A stretch of DNA of 64,000 nucleotides from Comamonas fluminis. Its GTDB lineage: Bacteria > Pseudomonadota > Gammaproteobacteria > Burkholderiales > Burkholderiaceae_C. The notes under the pieces are model-generated. The model did not search any database, had not been told where the DNA came from, and saw only the letters and a list, made by a program, of their open reading frames with translations. Made by a program: the position numbers and the translations under genes. Below, piece by piece: positions 27,177 through 35,975 of the stretch. How positions within the stretch are numbered: the first letter of the stretch is position 1; each line of letters opens with the position of its first letter. The stretch covers positions 4,105,501 through 4,169,500 of the forward strand of contig NZ_CP066783.1 in NCBI RefSeq assembly GCF_019186805.1, given 5' to 3'.

Positions 27177-28973
27177 TCAGGCCAGAGCGGCGTCTGTGTC
27201 CATCAGCGATTTGCTGCCAGCGCGGGCCGTGCGCATCAGCAAAGTGGTTTCAGGGAAGAGCTTGGCGAAGTAAAAACGCGCCGTCTGCAGCTTGCCCAGG
27301 TAGAAGGGGTCGGTATTGCCATTGCCAATTTCACGCAACGCGACTTGCGCCATGCGGGCAAACAGATATCCAAACACCAGGTGACCCGCCACGCGCAGAT
27401 AGTCCACCGAGGCCGAACCCACTTCATCGGGGTTTTGCATGCCCTTGAAGCCGATTTCCGTGGTGAACTTGGTCATCTGGTCGCCCAGCATGGCGATGGG
27501 CGTGATGAACTCGCTCATCTTTTCATTGACGCCCTCTTCCTCCACAAGCTTGCCAATCAGCTTGCCAAACTTCTTGAGCGTCGCGCCTTGGTTGCCCAGA
27601 ATCTTGCGGCCCAGCAGGTCCAGTGCCTGCACGCCGTTCGTGCCTTCGTAGATCATGTTGATGCGGTTGTCGCGCACAAACTGCTCCATGCCCCACTCGG
27701 TGATAAAGCCGTGGCCGCCATAAACCTGCTGACACATGGTGGTGGCAATCCAGCCGTTGTCGGTGGTGAAGGCCTTGACGATGGGCGTCAGCAGCGCAAC
27801 CAGATCAGCGCTGTCCTTGCGCACCTTTTCATCGGGGTGGTTGAGTTCGGTGTCGATCAGCAAGGCACTGAAGGTGGACAGCGCGCGGCCGCCTTCGGCG
27901 TAGGCCTTGGCCGTCATCAGCATGCGGCGCACATCGGGGTGAACGATGATGGGGTCGGCAGGCCTGTCCTTGGCCTTGACGCCAGACAGCGAACGCATCT
28001 GCAGGCGATCCTTTGCATAGGCCAGCGCGTTCTGGAAGGCGACTTCGGTCAGGCCCAGCGACTGATTGCCCACCCCCAGACGGGCAGCGTTCATCATTAC
28101 GAACATGGCTTGCAGACCCTTGTTGGGCTCGCCCACCAGCGTGCCAATGGCACCGTCGATATTGATTTGCGCAGTGGCATTGCCATGGATGCCCATCTTG
28201 TGCTCCAGCGCGCCGCAGAAGATGGGGTTGCGCTCGCCCAGCGAGCCATCGGCCTTCACATGGAACTTGGGCACCACGAACAGGCTGATGCCCTTGGAGC
28301 CGACAGGCGCATCAGGAAGGCGAGCCAGCACCAGGTGCACGATATTTTCGGTGAGGTTGTGCTCACCGGCCGAGATAAAAATCTTGTTGCCCGTGATCTT
28401 GTAAGTGCCGTCAGCCAGGGGCTCGGCCTTGCTGCGCAGCAGGCCCAGGTCAGTGCCGCAATGGGGCTCAGTCAGGCACATGGTGCCAGTCCACTCGCCG
28501 CTGGTCAGCTTGCCCAGATAGGTCTTCTTCTGCTCGGGCGTGCCATAGGCATGCAGGGCTTCATACGCACCGTGAGACAGGCCGGGGTACATGGTCCAGG
28601 CCTGGTTGGCGCTGTTGAGCATTTCGTACAGCGCCGAGTTCAGCACGATGGGCAGGCCCTGGCCGCCATATTCTGGGTCGCAAGACAGTGCGGGCCAGCC
28701 GCCTTCCACAAACTGCGCATAGGCATCCTTGAAGCCCTTGGGTGTGGCGACCTCGTGCGTGCTCTTGTCCAGCGTGCAACCCTCTGCGTCGCCGCTGATG
28801 TTCAGCGGAAAAGTCACATTGGCCGCGAACTTGCCCGCCTCTTCCAGCACTGCGTTGATGGTGTCCACATCCACTTCAGCATGCTTGGGCATCTGCTGAA
28901 AGGACTCGGTGACCTTGAAGACCTCGTGCATGAGGAATTGCATGTCACGCAGTGGCGGGTTGTAACTGGGCAT
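27177..28973 (-). CDS. Long acyl-CoA dehydrogenase (FAD)
   Basis: A 598-residue acyl-CoA dehydrogenase that oxidises acyl-CoA to trans-2-enoyl-CoA. The opening MPSYNPPLRDMQFLMHEV, the flavin segment CLTEPHCGTDLGLLRSKAEP and the catalytic region MIYEGTNGVQALDLLGRKIL (E in YEGTNG) mark the 600-residue group with a C-terminal DUF/AcdH domain. ETF is the expected electron acceptor. It is the first enzyme gene of the operon, 48 bases after the TetR gene. Confidence 0.93.
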   Translation of the reverse strand: MPSYNPPLRDMQFLMHEVFKVTESFQQMPKHAEVDVDTINAVLEEAGKFAANVTFPLNISGDAEGCTLDKSTHEVATPKGFKDAYAQFVEGGWPALSCDPEYGGQGLPIVLNSALYEMLNSANQAWTMYPGLSHGAYEALHAYGTPEQKKTYLGKLTSGEWTGTMCLTEPHCGTDLGLLRSKAEPLADGTYKITGNKIFISAGEHNLTENIVHLVLARLPDAPVGSKGISLFVVPKFHVKADGSLGERNPIFCGALEHKMGIHGNATAQINIDGAIGTLVGEPNKGLQAMFVMMNAARLGVGNQSLGLTEVAFQNALAYAKDRLQMRSLSGVKAKDRPADPIIVHPDVRRMLMTAKAYAEGGRALSTFSALLIDTELNHPDEKVRKDSADLVALLTPIVKAFTTDNGWIATTMCQQVYGGHGFITEWGMEQFVRDNRINMIYEGTNGVQALDLLGRKILGNQGATLKKFGKLIGKLVEEEGVNEKMSEFITPIAMLGDQMTKFTTEIGFKGMQNPDEVGSASVDYLRVAGHLVFGYLFARMAQVALREIGNGNTDPFYLGKLQTARFYFAKLFPETTLLMRTARAGSKSLMDTDAALA

Positions 28974-29021
28974 TTGTCTTCTCCTGAGCTTTGGTGGTGT
29001 GGATGAATGCGCTAGCCGCTT

Positions 29022-29855
29022 TTAGGCGTCCAGCGGCTTGGTGGCGTAGCAGGCCAAAATATTGTTGAAGCCATTTTTGGCGCGCTGCATGGAGCCTTCG
29101 CTGCGCAAAAAGCGGGCCTCGTAGTGCAGGGCCAGAATCAAGCCGTGAATCTCGAACAGCAACTGGTTTTCATCCACGTCCGCGCGCAGATCACCGCACT
29201 CGCGGCTTTGCACAATCGTGCGGCGCATGGCGGCGTGCCAGGTGCTGACAGATTCGACCAGCGCATCGCGCACGGGGCCGGTGCGGTCATCAAACTCGAC
29301 AGCGCCGCTGATGTAGATGCAGCCCGAATCAATTTCCAGAGAGCTGCGCTGCATCCAGTTATCGAACAGCGCACGCAGACGAGGAATGCCGCGCGGCGCC
29401 TCAATGGCGGGGTAGAACACTTCTTGCTCAAAGCGGTCGTGGTATTCATGCACCACAGAAATCTGCAGTTCCTCACGCGAGCCAAAGTGGGCAAAAACGC
29501 CCGATTTGCTCATGCCCGTCAGCTCGGCAATCGCGCCGATGGACAGGCCCTCCAGGCCAATATGCGTTGCCAAGCCGAGGGCCGCCTCCACAATCGTAGC
29601 CTTGGTCTGCTGACCTTTGGCAAGAGTGCGAGGAGCGGGTGCTGCAGAATGCGCCTTGGTGCTTTCGAGGCCTTGTGCAGAAGCAGCGTCTTTGACAGAC
29701 TTATCCACAGCTGCAAGCGCTGCGACCTGTTTCACCGTAGATTTGGCCCCGTGCGCATTCCCCTTGGCACGTGCAGTGCGCACAGGGGTACGACCAACGC
29801 CCGCCTTAGGAGCGGAGCGAGAGGTCGAAGAACGGGTAACGGGAGACGAAGCCAT
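29022..29855 (-). CDS. TetR-family regulator with a long basic N-terminal tail
   Basis: A 277-residue TetR regulator. The helix-turn-helix lies at about 95-130 (TIVEAALGLATHIGLEGLSI, then ELTGMSKSGVFAHFGSREEL), followed by a ligand domain. Before it is an unusual tail of about 75 residues rich in Ala, Lys, Arg and Ser. Start at ATG 29855; the frame extends to 29924 but the extension is unlike the family. A perfect palindrome (29871-29884) lies 16 bases upstream, so self-repression is likely. As the head of the operon it probably senses acyl-CoA and controls beta-oxidation. Confidence 0.86.
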   Translation of the reverse strand: MASSPVTRSSTSRSAPKAGVGRTPVRTARAKGNAHGAKSTVKQVAALAAVDKSVKDAASAQGLESTKAHSAAPAPRTLAKGQQTKATIVEAALGLATHIGLEGLSIGAIAELTGMSKSGVFAHFGSREELQISVVHEYHDRFEQEVFYPAIEAPRGIPRLRALFDNWMQRSSLEIDSGCIYISGAVEFDDRTGPVRDALVESVSTWHAAMRRTIVQSRECGDLRADVDENQLLFEIHGLILALHYEARFLRSEGSMQRAKNGFNNILACYATKPLDA

Positions 29856-29870
29856 GCAAAATCCAATAAA

Positions 29871-29884
29871 AACGAACGTTCGTT
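29871..29884. promoter_or_regulatory. Palindromic operator upstream of the TetR gene
   Basis: AACGAACGTTCGTT is a perfect 14-bp palindrome 16 bases before the regulator's ATG, over the likely promoter. Its size and symmetry fit a TetR dimer site. Confidence 0.78.
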
Positions 29885-29993
29885 CTATTTTGCACAACTT
29901 CACCCCAGACACCGACGACTCCAAGGGTAAACACCTAGCAATTTAAAGCCAGGCTTTCCCTGATACCCACGCACCGAATCACGCGCATCACCA

Positions 29994-30032
29994 TAAAAAA
30001 ACGCCGCCAGTCAGAGACTGCGGCGTTTTTTT
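29994..30032. terminator. Terminator of slmA
   Basis: Stem ACGCCG/CGGCGT with CAGTC/GACTG inside, flanked by A-run (29994-30000) and T-run (30026-30032). Bidirectional; read leftward it ends slmA. Confidence 0.85.
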
Positions 30033-30060
30033 CTGGGGTACTGGTACTAGGCGGGTGCGA

Positions 30061-30852
30061 TCAGACCACCACCATCATGGCCAGGCTGGCGTCCAGATGT
30101 TCGGTTGGCGAGCGACGGAAGCCCGAGCGCGCATAGCGCTGCAGACGACCCAGCGCAAACGAGGTGAGCACACTGGCCGCTACAGAGGCTTCCGCCGTAG
30201 GGGCCGCAGAACCCATGGCGCCTGCTGCAGGGCGCAGGCACTGGCGCAGCGTGGATTCGATGCGGTCAAAGAACTGGTTCATGCGGGCTTGCAGGCGCTC
30301 GTGCTCGAAAACGATGGCATCACCCACCATCACGCGCACCATGCCGGGGTTCTTCTCGCCAAACTGCAGCAGCAGGGCAATCACGCGGTTGGCGTTGCGC
30401 ACGCCTTCAATGGGATCATGCGGTGCATCAGACACATCACGACCCACAATCTGCTGCACCAGCGAGAAGACCGACTGTTCGATGAACTCGATCAGGCCTT
30501 CGAACATCTGCGCCTTGCTGGCGAAATGACGGTACAGCGCAGCCTCACTCACACTCAGGTGTGCAGCCAGCGCGGCTGTTGTGATTCGATCAGCACCGGG
30601 CTTTTCCAGCATGGTGGCCAGAGCCTGCAGGATTTGCTCTCGACGCTCGCCAGGCTTTGGGCGCTTGCGTGCGGGTGCCATTGGGGGAGAGACAGTGGTG
30701 CCCTCCGCTGGATTTTCAGTGTTCGAAACAGGCGACAGGACTTCAGACTCAGACATAGGCGACTCAGTATTTGTAGCAATTTTCTCACAGCCACTTGCAC
30801 TGTTAAGCACAGGACTGCCCTCTGTCGGCAGGTTGTCAGGTACGCCAAGCAT
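30061..30852 (-). CDS. slmA: Nucleoid occlusion factor SlmA-like TetR protein
   Basis: A TetR-fold protein of 263 residues (231 if started at ATG 30756). From GERREQILQALATML onward it follows SlmA closely: ITTAALAAHLSVSEAALYRH, MFEGLIEFIEQSVFS, FGEKNPGMVRVMVGDAIVFE and GFRRSPTEHLD at the end. SlmA binds DNA over the nucleoid and blocks FtsZ assembly there. The stretch before the helix-turn-helix is 35 to 67 residues of Pro/Ser/Glu-rich sequence, longer than the roughly ten residues in E. coli. Neither start has a clear ribosome site. It follows the sensor kinase gene on the same strand. Confidence 0.85.
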   Translation of the reverse strand: MLGVPDNLPTEGSPVLNSASGCEKIATNTESPMSESEVLSPVSNTENPAEGTTVSPPMAPARKRPKPGERREQILQALATMLEKPGADRITTAALAAHLSVSEAALYRHFASKAQMFEGLIEFIEQSVFSLVQQIVGRDVSDAPHDPIEGVRNANRVIALLLQFGEKNPGMVRVMVGDAIVFEHERLQARMNQFFDRIESTLRQCLRPAAGAMGSAAPTAEASVAASVLTSFALGRLQRYARSGFRRSPTEHLDASLAMMVVV

Positions 30853-30931
30853 GTCTCACGACATCTGGATATGTCTCCGCCCCCCGATTTACAACCTCCG
30901 CTCTCACCAACTCCTAAGGGTAACCGAGAAA

Positions 30932-32431
30932 TCAGGGTTTCCGACCCTCAGATATATCAAGACTGCCTTCTGAAACTGCTTGGACTGGTAATTCAAGGCG
31001 AACCAGTAAACCCTTGCCATGGCTTCCATCCACAAAACTGAGTATTCCCTGATGCAATTGGGTAATCTCATCTGCAATTGCCAAACCCAGCCCAGTGCCC
31101 TCTTCCACAACCCCTTGGGCACGATAAAAGCGCTGGGTAATCTGGCTGCGCTCTTCTTCAGGAACGCCAGGGCCATCGTCATCCACTTCAATAAATGCCC
31201 ATTGGGTTACCCCCGGCAAATTCAGCAAACTGATGTCATCCGTACCCAAAGGCTTGGTCCTCAAACCGCAGCCTAGCGTCACGCTGCCGCCCCTGGGTGT
31301 GTATTTGATGGCGTTTTCCACCAGATTGGAGACCAGTTCACGCAGCAGCCAGCTATGCCCCCAGACCGAGGCGCGCTGCACTTCCAGACCAAAATCCAGC
31401 TCCTTGCTGGATGCCCGGTCGATAAAAGTCTCCAGCATGCTTTCGCACAGCTCTTTGAGGTCAACCTCCTGCAACGGCTGCACCTCGGCGTTGCGGGCAT
31501 CTGCGCGTGACAGGGCCAGCAGCTGACGCGCCAGTTGCGAGGTGCGGCGCGTGGCGTCACGCAACTGCTCAATCTGCGCCACGCTCAGCACCACCTGCGC
31601 CTGCCCACCGTTGCGCTTGGCAATGCGCTGCGCCTCCTGCCCGCTCAGCGCCCAGGCTTCAACCTGCGTCTGTAAAGCTGCCAGCGGTGTGCGCAGTTGG
31701 TGGGCGGCATCCGCCACAAAGCGCCGCTGCCCTTCGGCCTGCGCATTGACCAGAGAAAAAAGGCGGTTGAGGGACCTGACCAATGGGCGCACTTCGGCAG
31801 GGGAGGTCTCCTCGTTGATAGGACTGAGATCGCGTGGTGAGCGGCGCTCTACCGCCTTGGTCAGCTTGTGCAGCGGCTTGAAGGCCCGGCTGACAGACCA
31901 GTAAATCGCCACCGCAGCCCCTGCAATCAGCAGCAGATTGGGCAGCAGCACATGCATCAGCAACTGGCGCACCCATTGCTGGCGCACATCGGAGCTGTCG
32001 GCCAGCATGACGACCATCTCACCCGCGCCATAGGTTTCAGCCTTGAGCACACCTACGCGGTAAGTCACACCATCGTGTTCCTGGCTGTGGAATTCGGCCG
32101 TGCCGGTTGCCGGCACATCAAAGCGAATCCAGGTATCACCCGCCACCACATTGCCGCGCATATCGCCAACGGCGTAGCCCACTTCATCGCCTTGGCTGCG
32201 TAAAAAATCCTCAATAGCAGGCGTCAATGACACCAGCGGCGGCGTGTCATCGGCAATCGAGGGGGCCAGCACCGAATCTGCCAGCGCAGGCAGCAAGCGC
32301 AGCAGGCGCTGGTCATGCTGGGTCGATGCCTCATCCGCCGCGCTGTAGCTGAACCAGCCGCCCATGGCCGCCAGCAGCATCAGCGGCACCAGTAATAAAA
32401 CCAGCAGGCGAAGGCGCAGATTGGCGGTCAT
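30932..32431 (-). CDS. Sensor histidine kinase, TctE-like
   Basis: A 499-residue inner-membrane kinase: first membrane helix at 7-26, a periplasmic 2CSK_N-type sensor domain (about 30-155), second helix at 160-182, HAMP-like linker, HisKA box with H244 in FVADAAHQLRTPLAAL, and an ATPase domain with NLVENAIKYTPRGG, DDGPGVPEEE and GTGLGLAI. The N-terminal domain type is that of TctE (tricarboxylate sensing). Its partner is the response regulator encoded upstream on the same strand, but 239 bases with a family 2 repeat separate the two genes. Confidence 0.9.
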   Translation of the reverse strand: MTANLRLRLLVLLLVPLMLLAAMGGWFSYSAADEASTQHDQRLLRLLPALADSVLAPSIADDTPPLVSLTPAIEDFLRSQGDEVGYAVGDMRGNVVAGDTWIRFDVPATGTAEFHSQEHDGVTYRVGVLKAETYGAGEMVVMLADSSDVRQQWVRQLLMHVLLPNLLLIAGAAVAIYWSVSRAFKPLHKLTKAVERRSPRDLSPINEETSPAEVRPLVRSLNRLFSLVNAQAEGQRRFVADAAHQLRTPLAALQTQVEAWALSGQEAQRIAKRNGGQAQVVLSVAQIEQLRDATRRTSQLARQLLALSRADARNAEVQPLQEVDLKELCESMLETFIDRASSKELDFGLEVQRASVWGHSWLLRELVSNLVENAIKYTPRGGSVTLGCGLRTKPLGTDDISLLNLPGVTQWAFIEVDDDGPGVPEEERSQITQRFYRAQGVVEEGTGLGLAIADEITQLHQGILSFVDGSHGKGLLVRLELPVQAVSEGSLDISEGRKP

Positions 32432-32472
32432 TCAACAGGTGCTTCAGAAAAACGAAAAGAGATTGCTATTAA

Positions 32473-32556
32473 TAGCAGAGCTGTTAGCGCCTGATAATCA
32501 AAGAGATCAATACAAAATGCATGGAAAACTTCCATTTATCAAGCGCAGGCTGCTAC
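32473..32556. repeat. Short inverted-repeat element, family 2, copy 3
   Basis: Left end AGAGCTGTTAGCGCCTGATAA and right end TTATCAAGCGCAGGCTGCT face each other (32477-32497 and 32536-32554) around an AT-rich centre. It fills much of the gap between the response regulator and its kinase. Confidence 0.78.
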
Positions 32557-32670
32557 TGAAACTGTGATTTAGTGCCTGTAAAAACTACCCAGAAGATCAC
32601 AGATTTGCGCTTGCAACAGGGCCAGGTAACACCGCAGTAAGAGTAGTTTTGACGATACTCATGAAGCGTA

Positions 32671-33390
32671 TCAGGCGGATTCCGGCATCAGCTCAAGACG
32701 ATATCCAAAGCCGCGAATAGAGCGCAGTGCCACACCATGCGGCTCCAGCTTGCTGCGCAGGCGCGAGACATAAACCTCTACCGCATTCGGCGTAATTTCC
32801 CGGTCCCAACCCGTCAGCGCCTGCAAAAGCTTCTCTTTGCTCGCGGGCTTGGGGGCGTTGAGCAGCAGATACTCCAACACCGTCCATTCGCGCGGCCCCA
32901 GGTCAATCGCCAGCAATTTGCCTTCGACCTCGCCTTCCTGCGGCAGCTGACGTGCACCCGCACGGCGGCCTGCCGTATCCAGCTCAATGCAGCCAAAGTT
33001 CAGCACTGCTGAGGTTGCGGCCTGAGAGCGGCGCATTAGCGCACGCAGACGCGCCAGCAACTCGGGCAGCTCAAAGGGCTTGACCATATAGTCGTCAGCC
33101 CCCCAGTCCAACCCCTGCACACGGTCCTGCAAGGCATCGCGTGCCGTCAAAATCAGCACCGGCATGGCCTTGCTCTCCACATCGCTGCTGCGCAGGCGGC
33201 GGGTCAATTCAAGCCCATTGATGCCTGGCAGACCAATATCGATCACCGCCACATCAAATGCTTCCTGGGCCAGCACTTCCAGTGCACGCTCGGCACTGCC
33301 CACCCAGTCCACCGCATAGCCCGCATCGGACAGACCCAGCTTGATACCGCTGGCCACCATCACATCATCTTCCACCAGAAGCAAACGCAT
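32671..33390 (-). CDS. OmpR-family response regulator, TctD-like
   Basis: A 239-residue regulator: receiver domain with the acidic pair E7/D8/D9, phospho-acceptor D51 (VIDIGLPG) and K in MVKPFEL. The winged-helix domain has LGPREWTVLEYLLLNAPKPA and VEVYVSRLRSKLEPHGVALR. It controls genes in response to the kinase encoded downstream. Its output domain has an insertion (RQLPQEGEVEGKLLAID) between the first strands. A perfect palindrome CTGTCAGG-G-CCTGACAG lies upstream at 33526-33542. Confidence 0.92.
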   Translation of the reverse strand: MRLLLVEDDVMVASGIKLGLSDAGYAVDWVGSAERALEVLAQEAFDVAVIDIGLPGINGLELTRRLRSSDVESKAMPVLILTARDALQDRVQGLDWGADDYMVKPFELPELLARLRALMRRSQAATSAVLNFGCIELDTAGRRAGARQLPQEGEVEGKLLAIDLGPREWTVLEYLLLNAPKPASKEKLLQALTGWDREITPNAVEVYVSRLRSKLEPHGVALRSIRGFGYRLELMPESA

Positions 33391-33407
33391 AAAGTCCTAC
33401 CTCGCTC

Positions 33408-33436
33408 AAAAACAAAAGCCGCCCAAAAGGCGGCTT
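33408..33436 (-). terminator. Terminator of argB
   Basis: Read leftward, stem GCCGCC/GGCGGC (33429-33434 with 33418-33423) runs into a T-rich tract (TTTTGTTTTT). Confidence 0.8.
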
Positions 33437-33525
33437 GCGGCGGAGTCCTGAGCGCGGTTCCGCCCGAAAAGCCCTGCAGCGATGTTAACGCCTTATGCAA
33501 AAGGCTACCCGACAAGAGTAACCAC

Positions 33526-33542
33526 CTGTCAGGGCCTGACAG
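33526..33542. promoter_or_regulatory. Palindrome upstream of the response regulator
   Basis: CTGTCAGG and CCTGACAG are perfect 8-bp arms around one G. It lies 20 bases after the argB stop and 136 bases before the regulator start. It could be an operator for the regulator gene, or a hairpin in the argB 3' end. Confidence 0.5.
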
Positions 33543-33561
33543 ACTTAACCGAGCAGCAAGA

Positions 33562-34461
33562 TCAATGGCTGCGAATCATCGTGCCATAGGCCTGATCAGT
33601 CAGAATTTCCAGCAGCATGGAATGCGGCACGCGGCCATCAATGATGTGCACGGCATTCACGCCCGCCTTGGCGGCATCCAGAGCACCTGCAATCTTGGGC
33701 AACATGCCACCAGAAATCGTGCCATCGGCAAACAAACCATCGATTTCACGCGCGGTCAGGTCCGTCAAAAGCTGACCAGCCTTGTCCAGAACACCGGGAG
33801 TGTTGGTTAAAAGCACCAGTTTTTCAGCTTGCAACACAGTAGCCAGCTTGCTCGCCACCACATCGGCGTTGATGTTGTAGCTCTCGTTTTCCTCACCAAA
33901 ACCGATGGGGCTGATCACGGGAATAAAGGCATCATCCTGCAGCGCCTTCACCACACTGGGATCGATGGCCACAATGTCGCCCACCTGACCCACATCATGC
34001 TCGATGCTCGGATCCTTGTTGTCCACCATCTTGAGCTTCTTGGCACGAATCAGACCGCCATCACGCCCCGTCAGACCCACGGCCTTGCCGCCAGCCTGGT
34101 GAATCAGGCCGACAATGTCCTGCTGCACCTCACCAGCAAGCACCCACTCCACCACTTCCATGGTCTCTTCATCCGTGACACGCATGCCCTGAATGAACTC
34201 GCCCTTCTTACCCAATCGCCCCAGTGCAGCTTCAATCTGCGGCCCACCACCATGCACCACGACAGGATTGATGCCCACCAGCTTGAGCAGCACCACATCT
34301 TCCGCAAAGTCGGCCTGCAGTGCAGGGTCCGTCATGGCGTTACCGCCATACTTGATCACCATGGTCTTGCCATGGAACTTGCGGATGTAAGGCAGCGCCT
34401 GAGCCAGGATTTCGGCTTTGTCGCGGGGGGCGATGTGGGTGATGGGGTCAATGGCTGTCAT
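33562..34461 (-). CDS. argB: Acetylglutamate kinase
   Basis: A 299-residue amino-acid kinase that phosphorylates N-acetylglutamate in arginine synthesis. Motifs: VIKYGGNAM near the N-terminus, [19 protein letters not shown], and [20 protein letters not shown]. The N-terminal helix ([15 protein letters not shown]) is that of the arginine-sensitive hexameric type, so feedback inhibition by arginine is expected. I start at ATG 34461; an in-frame ATG at 34488 gives nine more residues. It is divergent from the WecA-type gene and marks the left border of the AT-rich island. Confidence 0.95.
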   Translation of the reverse strand: MTAIDPITHIAPRDKAEILAQALPYIRKFHGKTMVIKYGGNAMTDPALQADFAEDVVLLKLVGINPVVVHGGGPQIEAALGRLGKKGEFIQGMRVTDEETMEVVEWVLAGEVQQDIVGLIHQAGGKAVGLTGRDGGLIRAKKLKMVDNKDPSIEHDVGQVGDIVAIDPSVVKALQDDAFIPVISPIGFGEENESYNINADVVASKLATVLQAEKLVLLTNTPGVLDKAGQLLTDLTAREIDGLFADGTISGGMLPKIAGALDAAKAGVNAVHIIDGRVPHSMLLEILTDQAYGTMIRSH

Positions 34462-34604
34462 AGTGCAAAGCTCTGTCTCATGGGACAATGTTCAATGTAG
34501 ATGCTTTATTGTGCCGCAATCAGGCCAATTCAACTATGTTGAACTAGGTTACCGGCAGTCTATATTTGTTCAACGCTTTACCTACTTCGCAAATTAAGAA
34601 TTCC

Positions 34605-35720
34605 ATGAGCGTAAGCACATTTTCATTATTTGAGTTAATCAGATATGATGCAATAGTTGCAGCTATTGCATCTTTTTTGACCTGCATTCTTCTTTTATCC
34701 ACAAAAAAATGGCATGGCAGCCTGTCTATGGACACTACCAATGGGCTACAGAAGTTTCACACAACACCTACGCCCCGCATTGGCGGTATAGCAATAGCAA
34801 TAGGTGTTTTGGCAGGATATGCAGCTTCAAGCCATGGTGTCGCCGCTACAGAGAAACGAGCTATTCTCAGTGCCATTCTTTTAGCCGGTATTCCTGCTTT
34901 TGTATTTGGTTTATTGGAGGATGTTACCAAGAAAGTCTCAGTTAAAACTCGTCTACTCGCCACCATGGCATCAGGTGTTCTAGGATGGGGTATTACTGGA
35001 ACATCTGTCACTCATGCTGATATTTGGGGTCTAGACTGGCTGCTAGGCTTTACGTTTATTTCTATTTTATTTACTGCATTTGTTGTCAGTGGCGCTGCTA
35101 ATTCAATCAATATTATTGATGGCTTCAATGGATTAACAGCCGGAACTTCAATAATAATACTTTTAACCTTTGGATTCATTGCTCGTCAAGTAGGAGATAT
35201 TCCATTAGCTTTCACATGCATTATTATCCTAGGAGCCGTCTTCGGATTTTTTATTGTCAACTGGCCTAGTGGAAAAATATTTTTGGGAGATGGGGGCGCA
35301 TATTTTCTCGGATTTACTTTAGCTTGGATTGCAGTTTTACTTCCTGAAAGAAACTCACAAATTTCCCCATGGACTAGCCTCCTTATTTTTTCCTATCCAA
35401 TCATTGAGGTAGGATTCAGTATTGTGCGAAAATCTCTTCGAGAAGGTTATCATCCCAGCCAACCTGATGGTGTTCACCTTCATATGCTGGCCAATAAGCG
35501 CTGGGCTAGAAAAATTTTCTCCAATTTCTCGAAGCCTATTCAAAATGGATTAACTTCTCCATTTTTATGGATTTACACATCAATACCCTGCATTATGGCA
35601 ATTTTTACTTATCAAAATAAATGGATGGCAATATTGAGTTTTTGCATAAGCATATTATGCTATTTGGCATTTTATAATAAATTAGCTCATTTCAGTTGGC
35701 TTCCTAGTCGTCGCAACTAG
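34605..35720 (+). CDS. WecA/MraY-family sugar-1-phosphate transferase (GT4)
   Basis: A 371-residue polytopic membrane enzyme, about ten to eleven helices, that moves a sugar-1-phosphate (most often GlcNAc or a related HexNAc) onto undecaprenyl phosphate to start a polysaccharide unit. Family motifs: TPTPRIGG, LLEDVTKKV (acidic motif), NIIDGFNGLTAG, IFLGDGGAYFLGF and PDGVHLHML (histidine motif). Start taken at ATG 34605; the open frame reaches a TTG at 34566. The gene is AT-rich like the leftward operon beyond the IS region and very likely serves it, although it is transcribed the other way. Confidence 0.88.
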   Translation: MSVSTFSLFELIRYDAIVAAIASFLTCILLLSTKKWHGSLSMDTTNGLQKFHTTPTPRIGGIAIAIGVLAGYAASSHGVAATEKRAILSAILLAGIPAFVFGLLEDVTKKVSVKTRLLATMASGVLGWGITGTSVTHADIWGLDWLLGFTFISILFTAFVVSGAANSINIIDGFNGLTAGTSIIILLTFGFIARQVGDIPLAFTCIIILGAVFGFFIVNWPSGKIFLGDGGAYFLGFTLAWIAVLLPERNSQISPWTSLLIFSYPIIEVGFSIVRKSLREGYHPSQPDGVHLHMLANKRWARKIFSNFSKPIQNGLTSPFLWIYTSIPCIMAIFTYQNKWMAILSFCISILCYLAFYNKLAHFSWLPSRRN

Positions 35721-35798
35721 GGATGGCCTACATAAAGCAAATCCGAGCATGAGAGCACTTGGAATGGTTGCATAAAGGAAGCTCTGCATAAATCCTCA

Positions 35799-35820
35799 AC
35801 GCATGTGCTTGCACATGCGT
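35799..35820. repeat. Perfect 10-bp-arm inverted repeat
   Basis: ACGCATGTGC and GCACATGCGT flank TT. It lies just before the truncated IS5-type gene start at 35846, within what looks like that element's left flank. Confidence 0.8.
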
Positions 35821-35845
35821 GGCGGGTGCGCCAGCATCCCGACCC

Positions 35846-35915
35846 ATGCAACAAACTGATCTCGGCCTGAACCTCTCCACCAAGAAAAATCGCAAACGCG
35901 AATTCCTTGAGCAGG
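35846..35915 (+). pseudogene. Remnant of an IS5-family transposase (first ~23 codons)
   Basis: Starting at ATG 35846 the frame reads MQQTDLGLNLSTKKNRKREF then LEQV, the well-known opening of one IS5-family transposase group (DLGLNLSTK-RKREFL). The likeness stops after about 23 codons and the frame ends at a stop around 35946. The rest of the gene is missing; the IS3 element begins close by at about 35941. I infer that this is the 5' stump of an IS5-type element broken by later insertions or deletion. The sequence GGAAGCTCTGCATAAATCC near 35778 could be its terminal repeat, but the other end is absent. Confidence 0.7.
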
Positions 35916-35975
35916 TAATCCCCCCGAAAATCCAGCACACTGAGAAGTAGAGACTCTCACAGGAGAATCTCTACC

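Noticed and set aside
34529..34543. TTCAAC-TAT-GTTGAA inverted repeat between argB and the WecA-type gene
   Set aside because: Arms of six bases in an AT-rich gap are not rare enough to claim an operator; kept only as a note.
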